Part shown: piece after piece, positions 1 to 8,575 of the stretch | How the letters are laid out: every line of letters begins with the position of its first letter | How positions within the stretch are numbered: the first letter of the stretch is position 1 | NCBI RefSeq assembly: GCF_900176075.1 | Contig: NZ_FWWV01000013.1 | Span: 144,279 to 208,278 of the forward strand | DNA from: Pasteurella testudinis DSM 23072 | GTDB taxonomy: Bacteria; Pseudomonadota; Gammaproteobacteria; Enterobacterales; Pasteurellaceae | Direction of reading: 5' to 3' | DNA: 64,000 bases | Program-made: the position numbers and the translations under genes | Notes under the pieces: model-generated | What the model was told of the DNA's origin: nothing | What the model saw: only the letters and a program-made list of their open reading frames with translations | Databases searched by the model: none

Positions 1-600
<600 letters not shown>

Positions 601-624
601 CAGTAAAATAACGATCAGTTGCTA

Positions 625-655
625 AGGTAATCTGCTTAGAGAATGCGGATTACCT
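625..655. terminator. Hairpin between convergent ligA and 5-formyl-THF cyclo-ligase
   Basis: An inverted repeat with arms AGGTAATCTGC and GCGGATTACCT (8 perfect base pairs plus wobble pairs) lies between the two convergent stop codons and overlaps the end of the minus-strand gene. It lacks a clear T-run on either side, so it is only a possible bidirectional terminator. Confidence 0.35.
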
Positions 656-1226
656 AGCCGACCAAAATCTGTGCCAACGGCACGTCCCACTCTTCAATCG
701 GCAGTTGTTCGACCTCTTGACAGCGGTGCGCCAAGCCGACCGGAAGAAAATTTTTGCGTTGCCAATGCTGCAAAGTGCGGTCATAAAAACCGCCGCCCAT
801 ACCCAAGCGGTTGCCTTGCTTATCAAACGCCACCAGCGGCGTAAAAATCATATCCAGTTCGGCTTGCGGAATCAGCGTCGTGAGATCCAACGCCGGTTCA
901 GGGATAGAAAACACATTGGCTTGCAGTACCGAATCAGGCTGGTAACGAAAGAACAGCAAATGTCCGGCGGCAAACGGGTGCAGGCGCGGCAAACACACGG
1001 TTTTGCCCGCTTGCCACAGTTTTTCAATCAAAAGTGCGGTCGAAACCTCACCGTTAAACGCTAAATACAATGCAATGGTCTGCGCTTTACGCCGTTCGAT
1101 CAGCGCCAATGCCTGTTCACAAATGCGCCGTTCGGCTTGTTGCTGCTGTTCGATGCTCAACTGTTGCCGCTGCGCCTGCATTCGGCGGCGGATTTGGCGG
1201 CGTTGTGCCTGAACCGATGAAGCCAT
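654..1226 (-). CDS. ygfA: 5-formyltetrahydrofolate cyclo-ligase family protein
   Basis: The enzyme converts 5-formyl-THF to 5,10-methenyl-THF with ATP, recycling a folate storage form in the cytosol. Visible family features are an Arg/Gln-rich first helix, the IALYLAFNGEVST strand, and the glycine-rich MGGGFYDRTL motif of the nucleotide site near the C-terminus. The frame is open to 1337, but that extension runs through the 6S RNA gene. I choose the ATG at 1226 (190 aa, the usual family length); the ATG at 1253 is the alternative, and neither has a good ribosome binding site. The gene lies directly downstream of 6S RNA in the same direction, the order seen in E. coli (ssrS-ygfA), so it may be read from the ssrS promoter. 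Confidence 0.9.
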   Translation of the reverse strand: MASSVQAQRRQIRRRMQAQRQQLSIEQQQQAERRICEQALALIERRKAQTIALYLAFNGEVSTALLIEKLWQAGKTVCLPRLHPFAAGHLLFFRYQPDSVLQANVFSIPEPALDLTTLIPQAELDMIFTPLVAFDKQGNRLGMGGGFYDRTLQHWQRKNFLPVGLAHRCQEVEQLPIEEWDVPLAQILVG

Positions 1227-1283
1227 ATTCGAAACGATAGTGCCAAGAGTCATAATCGCTGCTTGTGATGAGTAGAAATGAAG

Positions 1284-1468
1284 AAAGGAACCCGGGGTGC
1301 CGTTGCGAATAATCGGTCCTTGAACCCTACGGTTCAAGGGAGCCAGTCATACCGTCTTCAGGCTTCTCGGCCGAACCGAGCATGCACACCGACAGTGGGG
1401 GACCGACTCAATAAAATTTAAGTATCGGCTCAGGGACTTAATCCGCTGACGCACACCCCAGGAAATCT
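1284..1468 (-). ncRNA. ssrS: 6S RNA
   Basis: On the minus strand the sequence between zapA and the cyclo-ligase has the marks of 6S RNA. The terminal stem pairs TTTCCTGGGGTGTG at the 5' end with GCACCCCGGGTTCC at the 3' end. The conserved GTCCCTGAGCCGATA block follows, then a large central bubble, then the GAGCATGCTCGG-like and GAGAAGCCT segments. A CTTGAACC..GGTTCAAG arm lies in the 3' half. Length is about 185 nt, like E. coli. A candidate -10 (TAGTAT, 1478-1483) lies just upstream. 6S RNA binds sigma70-RNA polymerase and lowers transcription in stationary phase. The exact ends are estimated to within a few bases. Confidence 0.9.
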
Positions 1469-1548
1469 GTTAGTTAGATACTAGCTCAATTTGATAAAAA
1501 GCACCAGTGTTACAACGTGATAATGTGCTCACTCGCACATTTTTACGA

Positions 1549-1863
1549 CTATCTGCCTAAAATTTGCATATCGCTGCCGATTTCCGCCAGCGCATTGCTT
1601 AAAGAAGTATCAAGCTGTTGAATTCGTGTCATCAGCGTGTCCTGCTGCGAGCTTTTTTGCTTTTCCTGCTGCAACTCAAACGTCAAATTCAGTGCCACAA
1701 TCGACAAAATCCGATCCAATTGCAAAATACCGGTGCGCTCCTTCAGTTCACCGACCCGCTCTTCCAACTGAGAAGCGGCGGCTCGCAAGGCATCTTGCTG
1801 TTCTTCCGGACAATTTAATCGTAAAACCTGACCAAAAATATGTAATTCGATATTTTTAGACAT
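1549..1863 (-). CDS. zapA: Cell division protein ZapA
   Basis: ZapA binds FtsZ filaments at midcell and stabilises the Z ring. The 104-residue product has the family layout: a short N-terminal FtsZ-binding domain (MSKNIELHIFGQVLRLNCPE) and a long C-terminal coiled coil rich in Q and E (from about residue 30). The frame is open to 1971, but the extra residues do not look like ZapA, and MSKN at 1863 gives the expected length. It is followed on the same strand by 6S RNA and the cyclo-ligase, the E. coli order, and diverges from ygfB. Confidence 0.93.
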   Translation of the reverse strand: MSKNIELHIFGQVLRLNCPEEQQDALRAAASQLEERVGELKERTGILQLDRILSIVALNLTFELQQEKQKSSQQDTLMTRIQQLDTSLSNALAEIGSDMQILGR

Positions 1864-1960
1864 CTGCTGACCCCGTGACTTGCTGATAACACATTTTATA
1901 AAAAAGTAGCGATTATTATGCCATAGTCTGTGATTTTCACCATAGACAAAAATTGTTTTC

Positions 1961-1990
1961 TTGGTCGTCATTCGCTTTGAATGCTAAAAT
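1961..1990 (+). promoter_or_regulatory. Candidate sigma70 promoter of the ygfB-pepP-ubiH-ubiI operon
   Basis: A -35 like TTGGTC (1961-1966) and an extended -10, TGCTAAAAT (hexamer 1985-1990), are separated by 18 bases. They lie just upstream of the ygfB start at 2017. This is pattern matching only; the start of transcription would be near 1997. Confidence 0.5.
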
Positions 1991-2016
1991 AAGCGCAACT
2001 TATCAGGGAAACGACT

Positions 2017-2568
2017 ATGACAAAAAACCTAGACTACCAACAATTCAACCAATTACTTCAATCTCACCAAATCGGCATGAATGCCGCCGAGCTGCACGGC
2101 TTTCTCAGCGGACTGCTGTGCGGCGGTTTACAGAACGACAACTGGAAAAGCCTGACTTATCAATTCACTAACGACGGCCATGCCTATCCAAGCGCATTAA
2201 TCCCGAGTCTGGAACAGTTGCACCAAAGCATTAATGCCGAATTGTCCGACGAAGGCGATTTCGCTTTCGAACTTTGGTTAGATGAAAAAACACTGTTCAG
2301 CCGTGCCGATTCGCTGTCGGAATGGGTTAGCCACTTTTTGCTCGGCCTTGCACTGGCAAAACCCTATTTGGATCAGGAAGGCGAAGAAGTGAAGGAAGCG
2401 CTCGGCGATCTGAATGACATCGCCAACTTAGGCTACGATGAAAGCGACGATCAGGAAGAACTGGACGTTGCCTTGACCGAAATCAGCGAATATGTGCGTG
2501 CGATTGCCATGTTTTTCTATTCCGAATTTCATTCGAAAAGCGAAACGCCATCGAAAACCCTACACTAA
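2017..2568 (+). CDS. ygfB: UPF0149 family protein YgfB
   Basis: The protein belongs to UPF0149, a small, mostly helical, acidic cytosolic family. The 183 residues contain the typical ELHGFLSGLLCGG segment near residue 25-37, and the central region WVSHFLLGLALAKP and the acidic stretch DESDDQEELDVALTEISEYVR. In Pseudomonas a YgfB homologue modulates ampD expression, but no role can be read from the sequence here. It is the first gene of the operon, with pepP starting 15 bases after its stop. The ribosome binding site is weak (CAGGGAAACG). Confidence 0.92.
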   Translation: MTKNLDYQQFNQLLQSHQIGMNAAELHGFLSGLLCGGLQNDNWKSLTYQFTNDGHAYPSALIPSLEQLHQSINAELSDEGDFAFELWLDEKTLFSRADSLSEWVSHFLLGLALAKPYLDQEGEEVKEALGDLNDIANLGYDESDDQEELDVALTEISEYVRAIAMFFYSEFHSKSETPSKTLH

Positions 2569-2583
2569 AACGGCGCTATCACT

Positions 2584-3912
2584 ATGGATTTAACCTATTT
2601 AGCCGCGCTGCCCAGCAGCGAATTTCAACAACGGCGCCAACGCCTGCTGGCGCAGCTGGCGGACAACAGCGCACTGATCGTGTTCTCTGCGCAGGAGAAA
2701 CAACGCAACGCCGACAGCCACTACCCGTTCCGCCAAGACAGCTATTTTTGGTATTTAACCGGTTTTAACGAACCGGATTCGGCGCTGTTGCTGTTAAAAC
2801 ACGACGGCGAAAGCCAAAGTGCGGTTTTTCTGCGTCCGTCCGATCCGCTGCTGGAAACCTGGAACGGTCGCCGTTTGGGCGTTGACAATGCGCCGACGGC
2901 TTTAAATGTGGATCAGGCCTATTCGATTGAGCAAATCGGCAGCGAACTGCCCCGTTTATTAAGCGGCTCGACCGCACTTTATCACGCCGACGATCTGCAA
3001 CGCTGGGGCGATCAAATCGTGCGTGACAGTTTGCGTTATGCGCGCGAACATCAGCGGCAAGGCTTGAATGCGCCGCCGCAACTGAACGACTGGCGACCCT
3101 TGTTGGACGAAATGCGGCTGTTCAAATCGGAATATGAAGTGGCGCTGTTGCAGCAAGCCGGACAAATCTCCGCCCTCGCCCATTTGCGCGCCATGCAGCA
3201 AGCACGGCCCAACCGTTACGAATACGAATTGGAAAGCGAAATGCTGCACGAATTCAACCGCCACGGCGCACGTTTTGCCGCTTACAACAGCATTGTCGCC
3301 GGCGGTGAAAACGCCTGCATTTTGCACTACACCGAAAATGATCAACTGCTGAAAGACGGCGAATTGGTGCTGATCGATGCCGGCTGCGAATTTGCGATGT
3401 ATGCCGGTGATATCACCCGCACTTTTCCGGTCAACGGACAATTCAGTCCGGCGCAAAGAGCGGTTTATGAGGTGGTATTGAAAGCGCAAAAACGCGCAAT
3501 CGAGCTGTTGGTGCCGGGCGCGAGCATTTATCAAGTCAATCGGGAAGTGCTGAAAATTAAAGTCACCGGTTTGATCGAATTGGGCATTTTGCACGGCGAG
3601 GTCGAACAGCTGATTGCCGACAAAGCCTATCTGCCGTTTTATATGCACGGCTTGGGGCATTGGCTCGGCTTGGACGTGCATGATGTCGGACATTACGGCG
3701 AAAACCGCGACCGCACTTTAGCGGTCGGCATGGTGCTGACGGTGGAACCGGGGCTGTATTTAAGCCGTAACAGCGAAATTCCTGCGCCATATCAAGGCAT
3801 CGGCGTGCGGATTGAGGATAATATCCTGATTACCGAATACGGCAACAAAGTGCTGACCAGCGCCGCGCCGAAAGAGATTGACGAAATCGAAATCATTATG
3901 CAGAAGAAATAA
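2584..3912 (+). CDS. pepP: Xaa-Pro aminopeptidase (aminopeptidase P II)
   Basis: PepP removes the N-terminal residue from peptides whose second residue is proline, in the cytosol, using two Mn2+ ions. The 442 residues show the N-terminal AMP_N domain (residues 5-135, with HYPFRQDSYFWYLTGF) and the C-terminal pita-bread metallopeptidase fold. Metal ligands fit at DAGCEFAMYAGDITRTFP, MHGLGHWLGLDVHDVG, the VEPGLY glutamate and the GVRIEDNILIT glutamate. The length matches the E. coli enzyme (441). It sits between ygfB and ubiH with gaps of 15 and 17 bases, so the three are almost certainly cotranscribed. Confidence 0.96.
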   Translation: MDLTYLAALPSSEFQQRRQRLLAQLADNSALIVFSAQEKQRNADSHYPFRQDSYFWYLTGFNEPDSALLLLKHDGESQSAVFLRPSDPLLETWNGRRLGVDNAPTALNVDQAYSIEQIGSELPRLLSGSTALYHADDLQRWGDQIVRDSLRYAREHQRQGLNAPPQLNDWRPLLDEMRLFKSEYEVALLQQAGQISALAHLRAMQQARPNRYEYELESEMLHEFNRHGARFAAYNSIVAGGENACILHYTENDQLLKDGELVLIDAGCEFAMYAGDITRTFPVNGQFSPAQRAVYEVVLKAQKRAIELLVPGASIYQVNREVLKIKVTGLIELGILHGEVEQLIADKAYLPFYMHGLGHWLGLDVHDVGHYGENRDRTLAVGMVLTVEPGLYLSRNSEIPAPYQGIGVRIEDNILITEYGNKVLTSAAPKEIDEIEIIMQKK

Positions 3913-3929
3913 CCCGAAGGATCGCGGCA

Positions 3930-5126
3930 ATGGAAAAACAGTATGATCTGGTCATCATCGGCGGCGCAATGAGCGGCTGCTGTCTGGCGTTGGCGATTGC
4001 CCAACAACTGCCGCAATGCAAAATTGCCGTGATCGAACAAAAAGCAGCGCAACACCACCGAAAGAGCGGTTTTGATGCGCGCAGTATCGCGCTGGCGCAA
4101 GGTTCCTGCCAAAAGCTGCACCGAATCGCCTTTAACGCCGAACAGAGCCTGTGGCAAAAAATCGCGCCGTCGGCGGAAACAATCCGTCACATTCACGTCA
4201 GCGATCAAGGCCATTCCGGCATTGTTGAACTATCAGCGCAAGCCTTGAATTTAAGCCGCTTGGGCGTGGTGGTCGAACTGGCGACGATGGGTAAAATCCT
4301 GCTTGAAGCGATTGCGCAACAGCCGAATATTGATTACTTGGCGCCGATGAGTGTCAGCGAATTACAGCGCAGCGACAACAGCGTGCAACTGCAACTCAGC
4401 GATCACTCGCGCTTGCAAACCGCACTTTTGGTCTGCGCCGACGGCAACCACTCCAGCATTGCGCAACAATGCGGCATTCGCTATCAAACCCTGAACGATT
4501 ATCAACAAAGTGCGGTGATCGCCAATGTGAAAAGTGCGGTGGCGCACAACGGACAAGCCTTTGAACGCTTCACTGCGCAAGGCCCGCTGGCGCTGTTGCC
4601 GCTCAGTGACAATCTGCTGTCGCTGGTGTGGTGCGTCAAGGATCCGGCGGCACTGTTGGCGTTGGACGAAACGCATTTTTTAGCACAACTGCAACGGCAG
4701 TTCGGCTGGCGTTTGGGCAAATTCGAACAGGTCGGCAAGCGGATTGCCTATCCGCTCAAGCTGCAACAAGCCGACCGCCCGATTCACCACCGCCTTGCCT
4801 TAGTCGGCAACGCCGCGCAAACCCTGCACCCGATTGCCGGACAGGGCTTTAATTTAGGCTTGCGTGATGTGGTTTGTTTGGCAAATATTGTGGTCGACGC
4901 AGCGCGTCAACGGCAAGATCTCGGCTCAAGTGCGGTCTTGCAACGCTATCAGCAGCAGCGCCAAGCGGATCGCACACGCATGATTGAGTTGACCGACAGC
5001 CTGCTGAACACCTTTGCCAATGATCTGCTACCGTTGCAAATCGCACGCAACGCCGGCTTATTGGCGCTTTCCGCTTTCGCACCGCTGCGACAACAGTTTA
5101 TTAAACCGACTTTGGGTTGGCTATAA
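3930..5126 (+). CDS. ubiH: 2-octaprenyl-6-methoxyphenol hydroxylase
   Basis: This FAD monooxygenase hydroxylates a ring position during aerobic ubiquinone synthesis, at the inner face of the membrane. The 398 residues have the N-terminal dinucleotide motif IIGGAMSGCCLALAIA (usually GGGMxG in relatives), the RSIALA segment near residue 52 and the second FAD motif VGNAAQTLHPIAGQGFNLGLRD. The GN in place of GD in that motif is also found in E. coli UbiH, so it supports UbiH over the paralogue that follows. It lies 17 bases after pepP and 14 bases before ubiI. Confidence 0.93.
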   Translation: MEKQYDLVIIGGAMSGCCLALAIAQQLPQCKIAVIEQKAAQHHRKSGFDARSIALAQGSCQKLHRIAFNAEQSLWQKIAPSAETIRHIHVSDQGHSGIVELSAQALNLSRLGVVVELATMGKILLEAIAQQPNIDYLAPMSVSELQRSDNSVQLQLSDHSRLQTALLVCADGNHSSIAQQCGIRYQTLNDYQQSAVIANVKSAVAHNGQAFERFTAQGPLALLPLSDNLLSLVWCVKDPAALLALDETHFLAQLQRQFGWRLGKFEQVGKRIAYPLKLQQADRPIHHRLALVGNAAQTLHPIAGQGFNLGLRDVVCLANIVVDAARQRQDLGSSAVLQRYQQQRQADRTRMIELTDSLLNTFANDLLPLQIARNAGLLALSAFAPLRQQFIKPTLGWL

Positions 5127-5140
5127 CGGGTAGGTAGAAC

Positions 5141-6370
5141 ATGAAAAATGTGGATTTAATCATTATCGGCGGCGGTATGGTCGGCTTGGCACTCGCCGCC
5201 GCCTTGCAGCACAGCACCTGCCAAATCGCGATTGTCGAAGCCTATCCGCCTGACGAAACCGACTTATCGCAGGTCGGCAATCGGGTCAGTGCGCTCAATC
5301 TTGCCAGCCAAAAAATGCTGCACCAGTTCGGTGTCTGGCAGACGTTAAAACAGGGGCGCTGCTGTGATTACCAACACATGGAGGTATGGGAAAAAGACAG
5401 CTTCGCCAAAATCGGATTTGCCGCCGCACCGTTAGGCTTGGATCAACTCGGTTATATCATCGAAAACCAGCTGATCCGTTACCAATTGTGGCAAAAAGTC
5501 GCACAGCAGCCGAATGTCACCATCATCAATGCCAAGCCGAAAAGTCTGGTCTGCAATCAGCAATGCGCGTTGCTGACGTTAGCAGACGGATCGCTGTTAA
5601 TGGCGAAATTGCTGGTCGGCGCCGACGGCGCGAATTCGTGGGTGCGGCAACAGGCAGATATTCCACTCAATTTTCGTGATTACGGACATCACGCCTTAGT
5701 TTGCAATGTGGAAACGGTTGAACCGCACTTACACACTGCCCGTCAAATTTTCAGCCACGATTCGATTTTGGCTTTTCTCCCGCTGCACCAACCGCACTTG
5801 TGTTCGATTGTTTGGTCGCAGCCGCCCGAATCAGCAGAGAAACATCTGAAAATGGACGAGCATGAATTTAATAAAGCGCTGAACATCGCTTTTGATAACC
5901 GTTTGGGCTTATGCAAGGTCGTCGGTAAACGCCAAGCCATTCCTCTCACCGCCCGTTATGCACGGGATTTTGTCAAAAATCGGCTTGCGCTAATCGGCGA
6001 CGCGGCGCACACCATTCACCCGTTAGCCGGTTTGGGCGTAAATCTCGGCTTTATGGACGCCATGGCATTGGCGCAAGAGATCGAGAAAAATTTACAACAA
6101 CATACCGACATCGGCGAACTGCGCCACCTCCGCCACTACGAACGCTGGCGCAAAAGCGAAGCAAGCAAAATGTTAATCGCCATGCAAGGCTTTAAATCGC
6201 TGTTTAACGATGCCAATCCGCTGAAAAAACTGCTGCGCGGTATCGGCATGAACCTGACCGACAACCTGCCGCTGGTAAAAGACCAACTGATGGCGCAAGC
6301 ATTAGGCTTGCAAGGCGATCTGCCGCAAAAAATTAAACAAATGCCGAATGATGAACTGATTTTTAGTTGA
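5141..6370 (+). CDS. ubiI: 2-octaprenylphenol hydroxylase (VisC/UbiI)
   Basis: A second FAD monooxygenase of ubiquinone synthesis; UbiI adds the C5 hydroxyl group in E. coli. The 409 residues have IIGGGMVGLALAAAL at the N-terminus, RVSALNLASQKML near residue 50, DYQHMEVWEKDSF, ADGANSWVRQQADIPL, the phrase EFNKALNIAFDNRLGLCKV typical of VisC/UbiI, and the FAD motif GDAAHTIHPLAGLGVNLGFMD. It is the paralogue of ubiH and last gene of the four-gene operon. UbiF is the other possibility, but the gene order and the VisC phrases favour UbiI. Confidence 0.93.
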   Translation: MKNVDLIIIGGGMVGLALAAALQHSTCQIAIVEAYPPDETDLSQVGNRVSALNLASQKMLHQFGVWQTLKQGRCCDYQHMEVWEKDSFAKIGFAAAPLGLDQLGYIIENQLIRYQLWQKVAQQPNVTIINAKPKSLVCNQQCALLTLADGSLLMAKLLVGADGANSWVRQQADIPLNFRDYGHHALVCNVETVEPHLHTARQIFSHDSILAFLPLHQPHLCSIVWSQPPESAEKHLKMDEHEFNKALNIAFDNRLGLCKVVGKRQAIPLTARYARDFVKNRLALIGDAAHTIHPLAGLGVNLGFMDAMALAQEIEKNLQQHTDIGELRHLRHYERWRKSEASKMLIAMQGFKSLFNDANPLKKLLRGIGMNLTDNLPLVKDQLMAQALGLQGDLPQKIKQMPNDELIFS

Positions 6371-6381
6371 AGGAATATCGA

Positions 6382-6624
6382 ATGCCTGTCATATTACGCT
6401 TTAAAGGATATAAATTTTTCTTTTACTCTAATGAAGGAAATCCAAGAGAACCTGCGCATATTCATGTCAGGAGTGCGGAATAAGAGGCTAAATTTTGGTT
6501 AGAGCCACAAATATTATTGGCTCAAAATGATGGGTTTAGTGCAAAAGAATTGAAAGAATTATCCCAATTTATTCACGAACACTCGATCGTATTAATGGAG
6601 GCATGGAATGACTATTTCTGCTAA
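6382..6624 (+). pseudogene. DUF4160 family protein interrupted by an in-frame stop
   Basis: From the ATG at 6382 (ribosome binding site AAGGA) the frame gives MPVILRFKGYKFFFYSN then EPAHIHVRSAE, followed by TAA at 6481-6483, then EAKFWLEPQILLAQNDG and an ending of ELSQFIHEHSIVLMEAWND. That is a full DUF4160 protein of about 80 residues split by one stop codon at codon 34; nothing else in the frame is broken. DUF4160 has no settled biochemical role. The end overlaps the start of the DUF2442 gene by 17 bases, the usual coupling for this pair. The segment is clearly more AT-rich than ubiI upstream, which suggests acquisition. Confidence 0.82.
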
Positions 6625-6856
6625 AAATATCAAATTTGATGATGACACTATGTGGGTTGAATTGAGTGATGCCAGAACAATTGGCGTACCTTTAGTATGG
6701 TTTCCTAAATTACTGAATGCGGATAAATCGGAGCTTAAAAACTATGAACTTAGCAAACGTGGCATTCACTGGGAGCAACTTAATGAAGATATTTCAGTTG
6801 AAGGACTGCTTGCCGGACGTGGGGATTTAACCCATAACTACCACCATGTTGCCTAA
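6608..6856 (+). CDS. DUF2442 family protein
   Basis: A small 82-residue protein of DUF2442, a family named after the N-terminal domain of Nitrosomonas NE0471. The typical phrases are seen: a beta-rich start, DDDTMWVELSDARTIGVPLVWFPKL (shown in part), then YELSKRGIHWEQLNEDISVEGLLAGRG. It usually pairs with DUF4160, as here, and the pair is often listed as toxin-antitoxin-like without firm proof. This partner is intact although the DUF4160 gene has a stop codon. The start at 6608 has GGAGG just upstream (6597-6601), inside the broken gene. Confidence 0.85.
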   Translation: MTISAKNIKFDDDTMWVELSDARTIGVPLVWFPKLLNADKSELKNYELSKRGIHWEQLNEDISVEGLLAGRGDLTHNYHHVA

Positions 6857-6895
6857 ACCAATTTTGTCTACTATGCCGTTATCTTCACCATCTAA

Positions 6896-6925
6896 AAAGT
6901 GCGGTTTTCCTCTCCGGAAAACCGC
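6896..6925 (-). terminator. Intrinsic terminator of the dicarboxylate transporter gene
   Basis: The arms GCGGTTTTCC (6901-6910) and GGAAAACCGC (6916-6925) form a 10-base-pair hairpin. On the minus strand it is followed by ACTTTTT, part of a USS (6896-6905). It sits about 30 bases after the stop of the minus-strand transporter gene. Confidence 0.75.
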
Positions 6926-6955
6926 CTGTGTATTAAATCAAAACTAAATTTGAAG

Positions 6956-8284
6956 TTAGATAATCGCGTAAGCCAAGGTGTAACCGACGAAACACGCGGT
7001 AACTACGCCGATAATACCCGGCACCATAAAGCTGTGGTTGAAGTAATATTTCCCGATTTTGGTCGTACCGGTCACGTCGAAGTTGACGGTGGCGATATCC
7101 GACGGGTAGTTCGGGATAAAGAAGTAACCGTAGGTTGCGGGCAGCAAACCGATTAACAGCGGCGCAGGCAAGCCGATTGCCAAACCGACCGGCAACATCA
7201 TTCGACCGGTTGCCGCTTGGCTGTTGATCACCACCGAAACCGCAAACAAGGCAAAGGCAAACGTCCACGGATAAGATTCCACCATTTCGGTGACGCCGGC
7301 TTTAAACGACGGCATCGCATATTGGAAGTAAGTATCACTCATCCACGCAATCCCGAAGATCGCAATCATCGCCACCATACCGGATTTAAACACCACGCCG
7401 TTCGGCACGGTTTGCGGATTGGTTTTGGTTGCAAGCAAAATAATCCCGCCGAATGCCAGCATCATCATCTGAATGATAATCCCCATGGAAATCGCTTTGC
7501 CTTCGCCAATGGTTCTGACTTCAGGGAAAATTGCGATGACCACAATGATTGCCAATGCCAAGATAAACAGCAAGACGGCATTGCGTGCCGAACTTGGCAG
7601 GGCTTCGTTCAGCGTGGTGCTGGTGGTGTTGGCAATCCGCTCTTTCCAAATCGGATCTTGCAGGCGGCGTTGATATTCCGGATCGTCTTTCAGCTCTTTG
7701 CCGCGGCGCAAGCTGTACAGCGATAACGCCAGCACACCGGCAAGGGTTGCCGGAATCGTCACCGCAACAATGCTGATCAAGGTCACATGTCCGTAACCCG
7801 GCAGCTCAATGATTTGCGTTAAATAGTAAACCACCGCCGCAGAAATCGGACTACCGGTGATCCCCAATTGGGAAGCCACCGAAGCCGCCGCCATCGGGCG
7901 CTCCGGACGGATACCGTTTTTCAAGGCAACGTCACCGATAATCGGCATGATGGTGTAAACCGCATGGCCTGTTCCCAACATCAGGGTCATGGTATAAGTG
8001 ACCAGCGGCCCTAAAATCGTCACCATTTTCGGATTACGGCGTAAAATACGCTCGGCGATTTGCAGCATATATTTCAAACCGCCAGCCGCTTCCAAAATCG
8101 AGGCGCAGGTAACAACCGCAATAATAATCAGCATCACGTCAATCGGCGGCGAAGACGGCGGCATACGGAAAACAAAGACTTCGATCAACAGTCCGATACC
8201 GGAAACCACCCCTAAACCGACACCGCCGAAACGGCTGCCGATATACAACATAATTAAGAGAAACAGAAACTCTAAGTACAGCAT
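6956..8284 (-). CDS. dcuB: Anaerobic C4-dicarboxylate transporter, DcuA/DcuB type
   Basis: An inner-membrane carrier for fumarate, malate, aspartate and succinate; Dcu proteins exchange fumarate for succinate during fumarate respiration. The 442 residues have about ten or more membrane segments throughout. The phrases PPIDVMLIIIAVVTCASILEA, GTGHAVYTIMPIIGDVALKNG and GIRPERPMAAASVASQLG resemble DcuB. The segment TGSPISAAVVYYLTQI is closer to DcuA, so I keep the subtype open. It lies downstream of the lyase gene on the same strand with a gap of about 290 bases, probably with its own promoter. A weak FNR-like sequence lies about 90 bases upstream. Confidence 0.88.
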   Translation of the reverse strand: MLYLEFLFLLIMLYIGSRFGGVGLGVVSGIGLLIEVFVFRMPPSSPPIDVMLIIIAVVTCASILEAAGGLKYMLQIAERILRRNPKMVTILGPLVTYTMTLMLGTGHAVYTIMPIIGDVALKNGIRPERPMAAASVASQLGITGSPISAAVVYYLTQIIELPGYGHVTLISIVAVTIPATLAGVLALSLYSLRRGKELKDDPEYQRRLQDPIWKERIANTTSTTLNEALPSSARNAVLLFILALAIIVVIAIFPEVRTIGEGKAISMGIIIQMMMLAFGGIILLATKTNPQTVPNGVVFKSGMVAMIAIFGIAWMSDTYFQYAMPSFKAGVTEMVESYPWTFAFALFAVSVVINSQAATGRMMLPVGLAIGLPAPLLIGLLPATYGYFFIPNYPSDIATVNFDVTGTTKIGKYYFNHSFMVPGIIGVVTACFVGYTLAYAII

Positions 8285-8368
8285 ATTAATTCCTTGTATG
8301 AAATAAATCGAAAAACGTAGTTATGATACGAAATTTATATCGGTAAACAAGTGTAAAATACGCAAGAA

Positions 8369-8382
8369 TTGATTTATCTCAC
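8369..8382. promoter_or_regulatory. Weak FNR-like site upstream of dcuB
   Basis: TTGATTTATCTCAC has one perfect FNR half-site (TTGAT) and one poor half (CTCAC against ATCAA), centred about 91 bases upstream of the transporter start. Anaerobic activation of dcu genes by FNR is known in E. coli; the assignment here is a guess. Confidence 0.3.
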
Positions 8383-8464
8383 TATTAATGGGTAGCGCCT
8401 ACATTTTGGTTGCATCAATGTGTAATAAACGCAACATTTATATAACTTTTCTCTATTTTCAGGC

Positions 8465-8509
8465 ATAAAAAACGCAACGGCAGTCCACGCACGGCAACGC
8501 CGCGCGTGG
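8465..8509 (-). terminator. Possible terminator between the lyase gene and dcuB
   Basis: A strong hairpin is formed by CCACGCACGGC (8485-8495) and GCCGCGCGTGG (8499-8509) with a 3-base loop and one mismatch. On the minus strand a run of six T follows after about 14 bases, which is farther than usual. It lies about 65 bases after the lyase stop, so it may end that transcript or attenuate read-through into dcuB. Confidence 0.45.
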
Positions 8510-8575
8510 TTAGATACGGTTCAACGGTTTTGCTCTTGTTTAAACACCTGCCGGCATAACGTTACGGCAAAAACG

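Noticed and set aside
1227-1337. N-terminal extension of the 5-formyl-THF cyclo-ligase
   Set aside because: It runs through the 6S RNA gene and has no family similarity.
2959-3693. 244-codon frame on the minus strand inside pepP
   Set aside because: It is the reverse shadow of a well-supported gene; no ribosome binding site and no recognisable domain.
6481-6483. Programmed read-through or recoding at the stop in the DUF4160 gene
   Set aside because: The codon is TAA, not TGA, and no pseudoknot, SECIS-like stem or slippery sequence is seen next to it; a simple nonsense mutation is the better reading.
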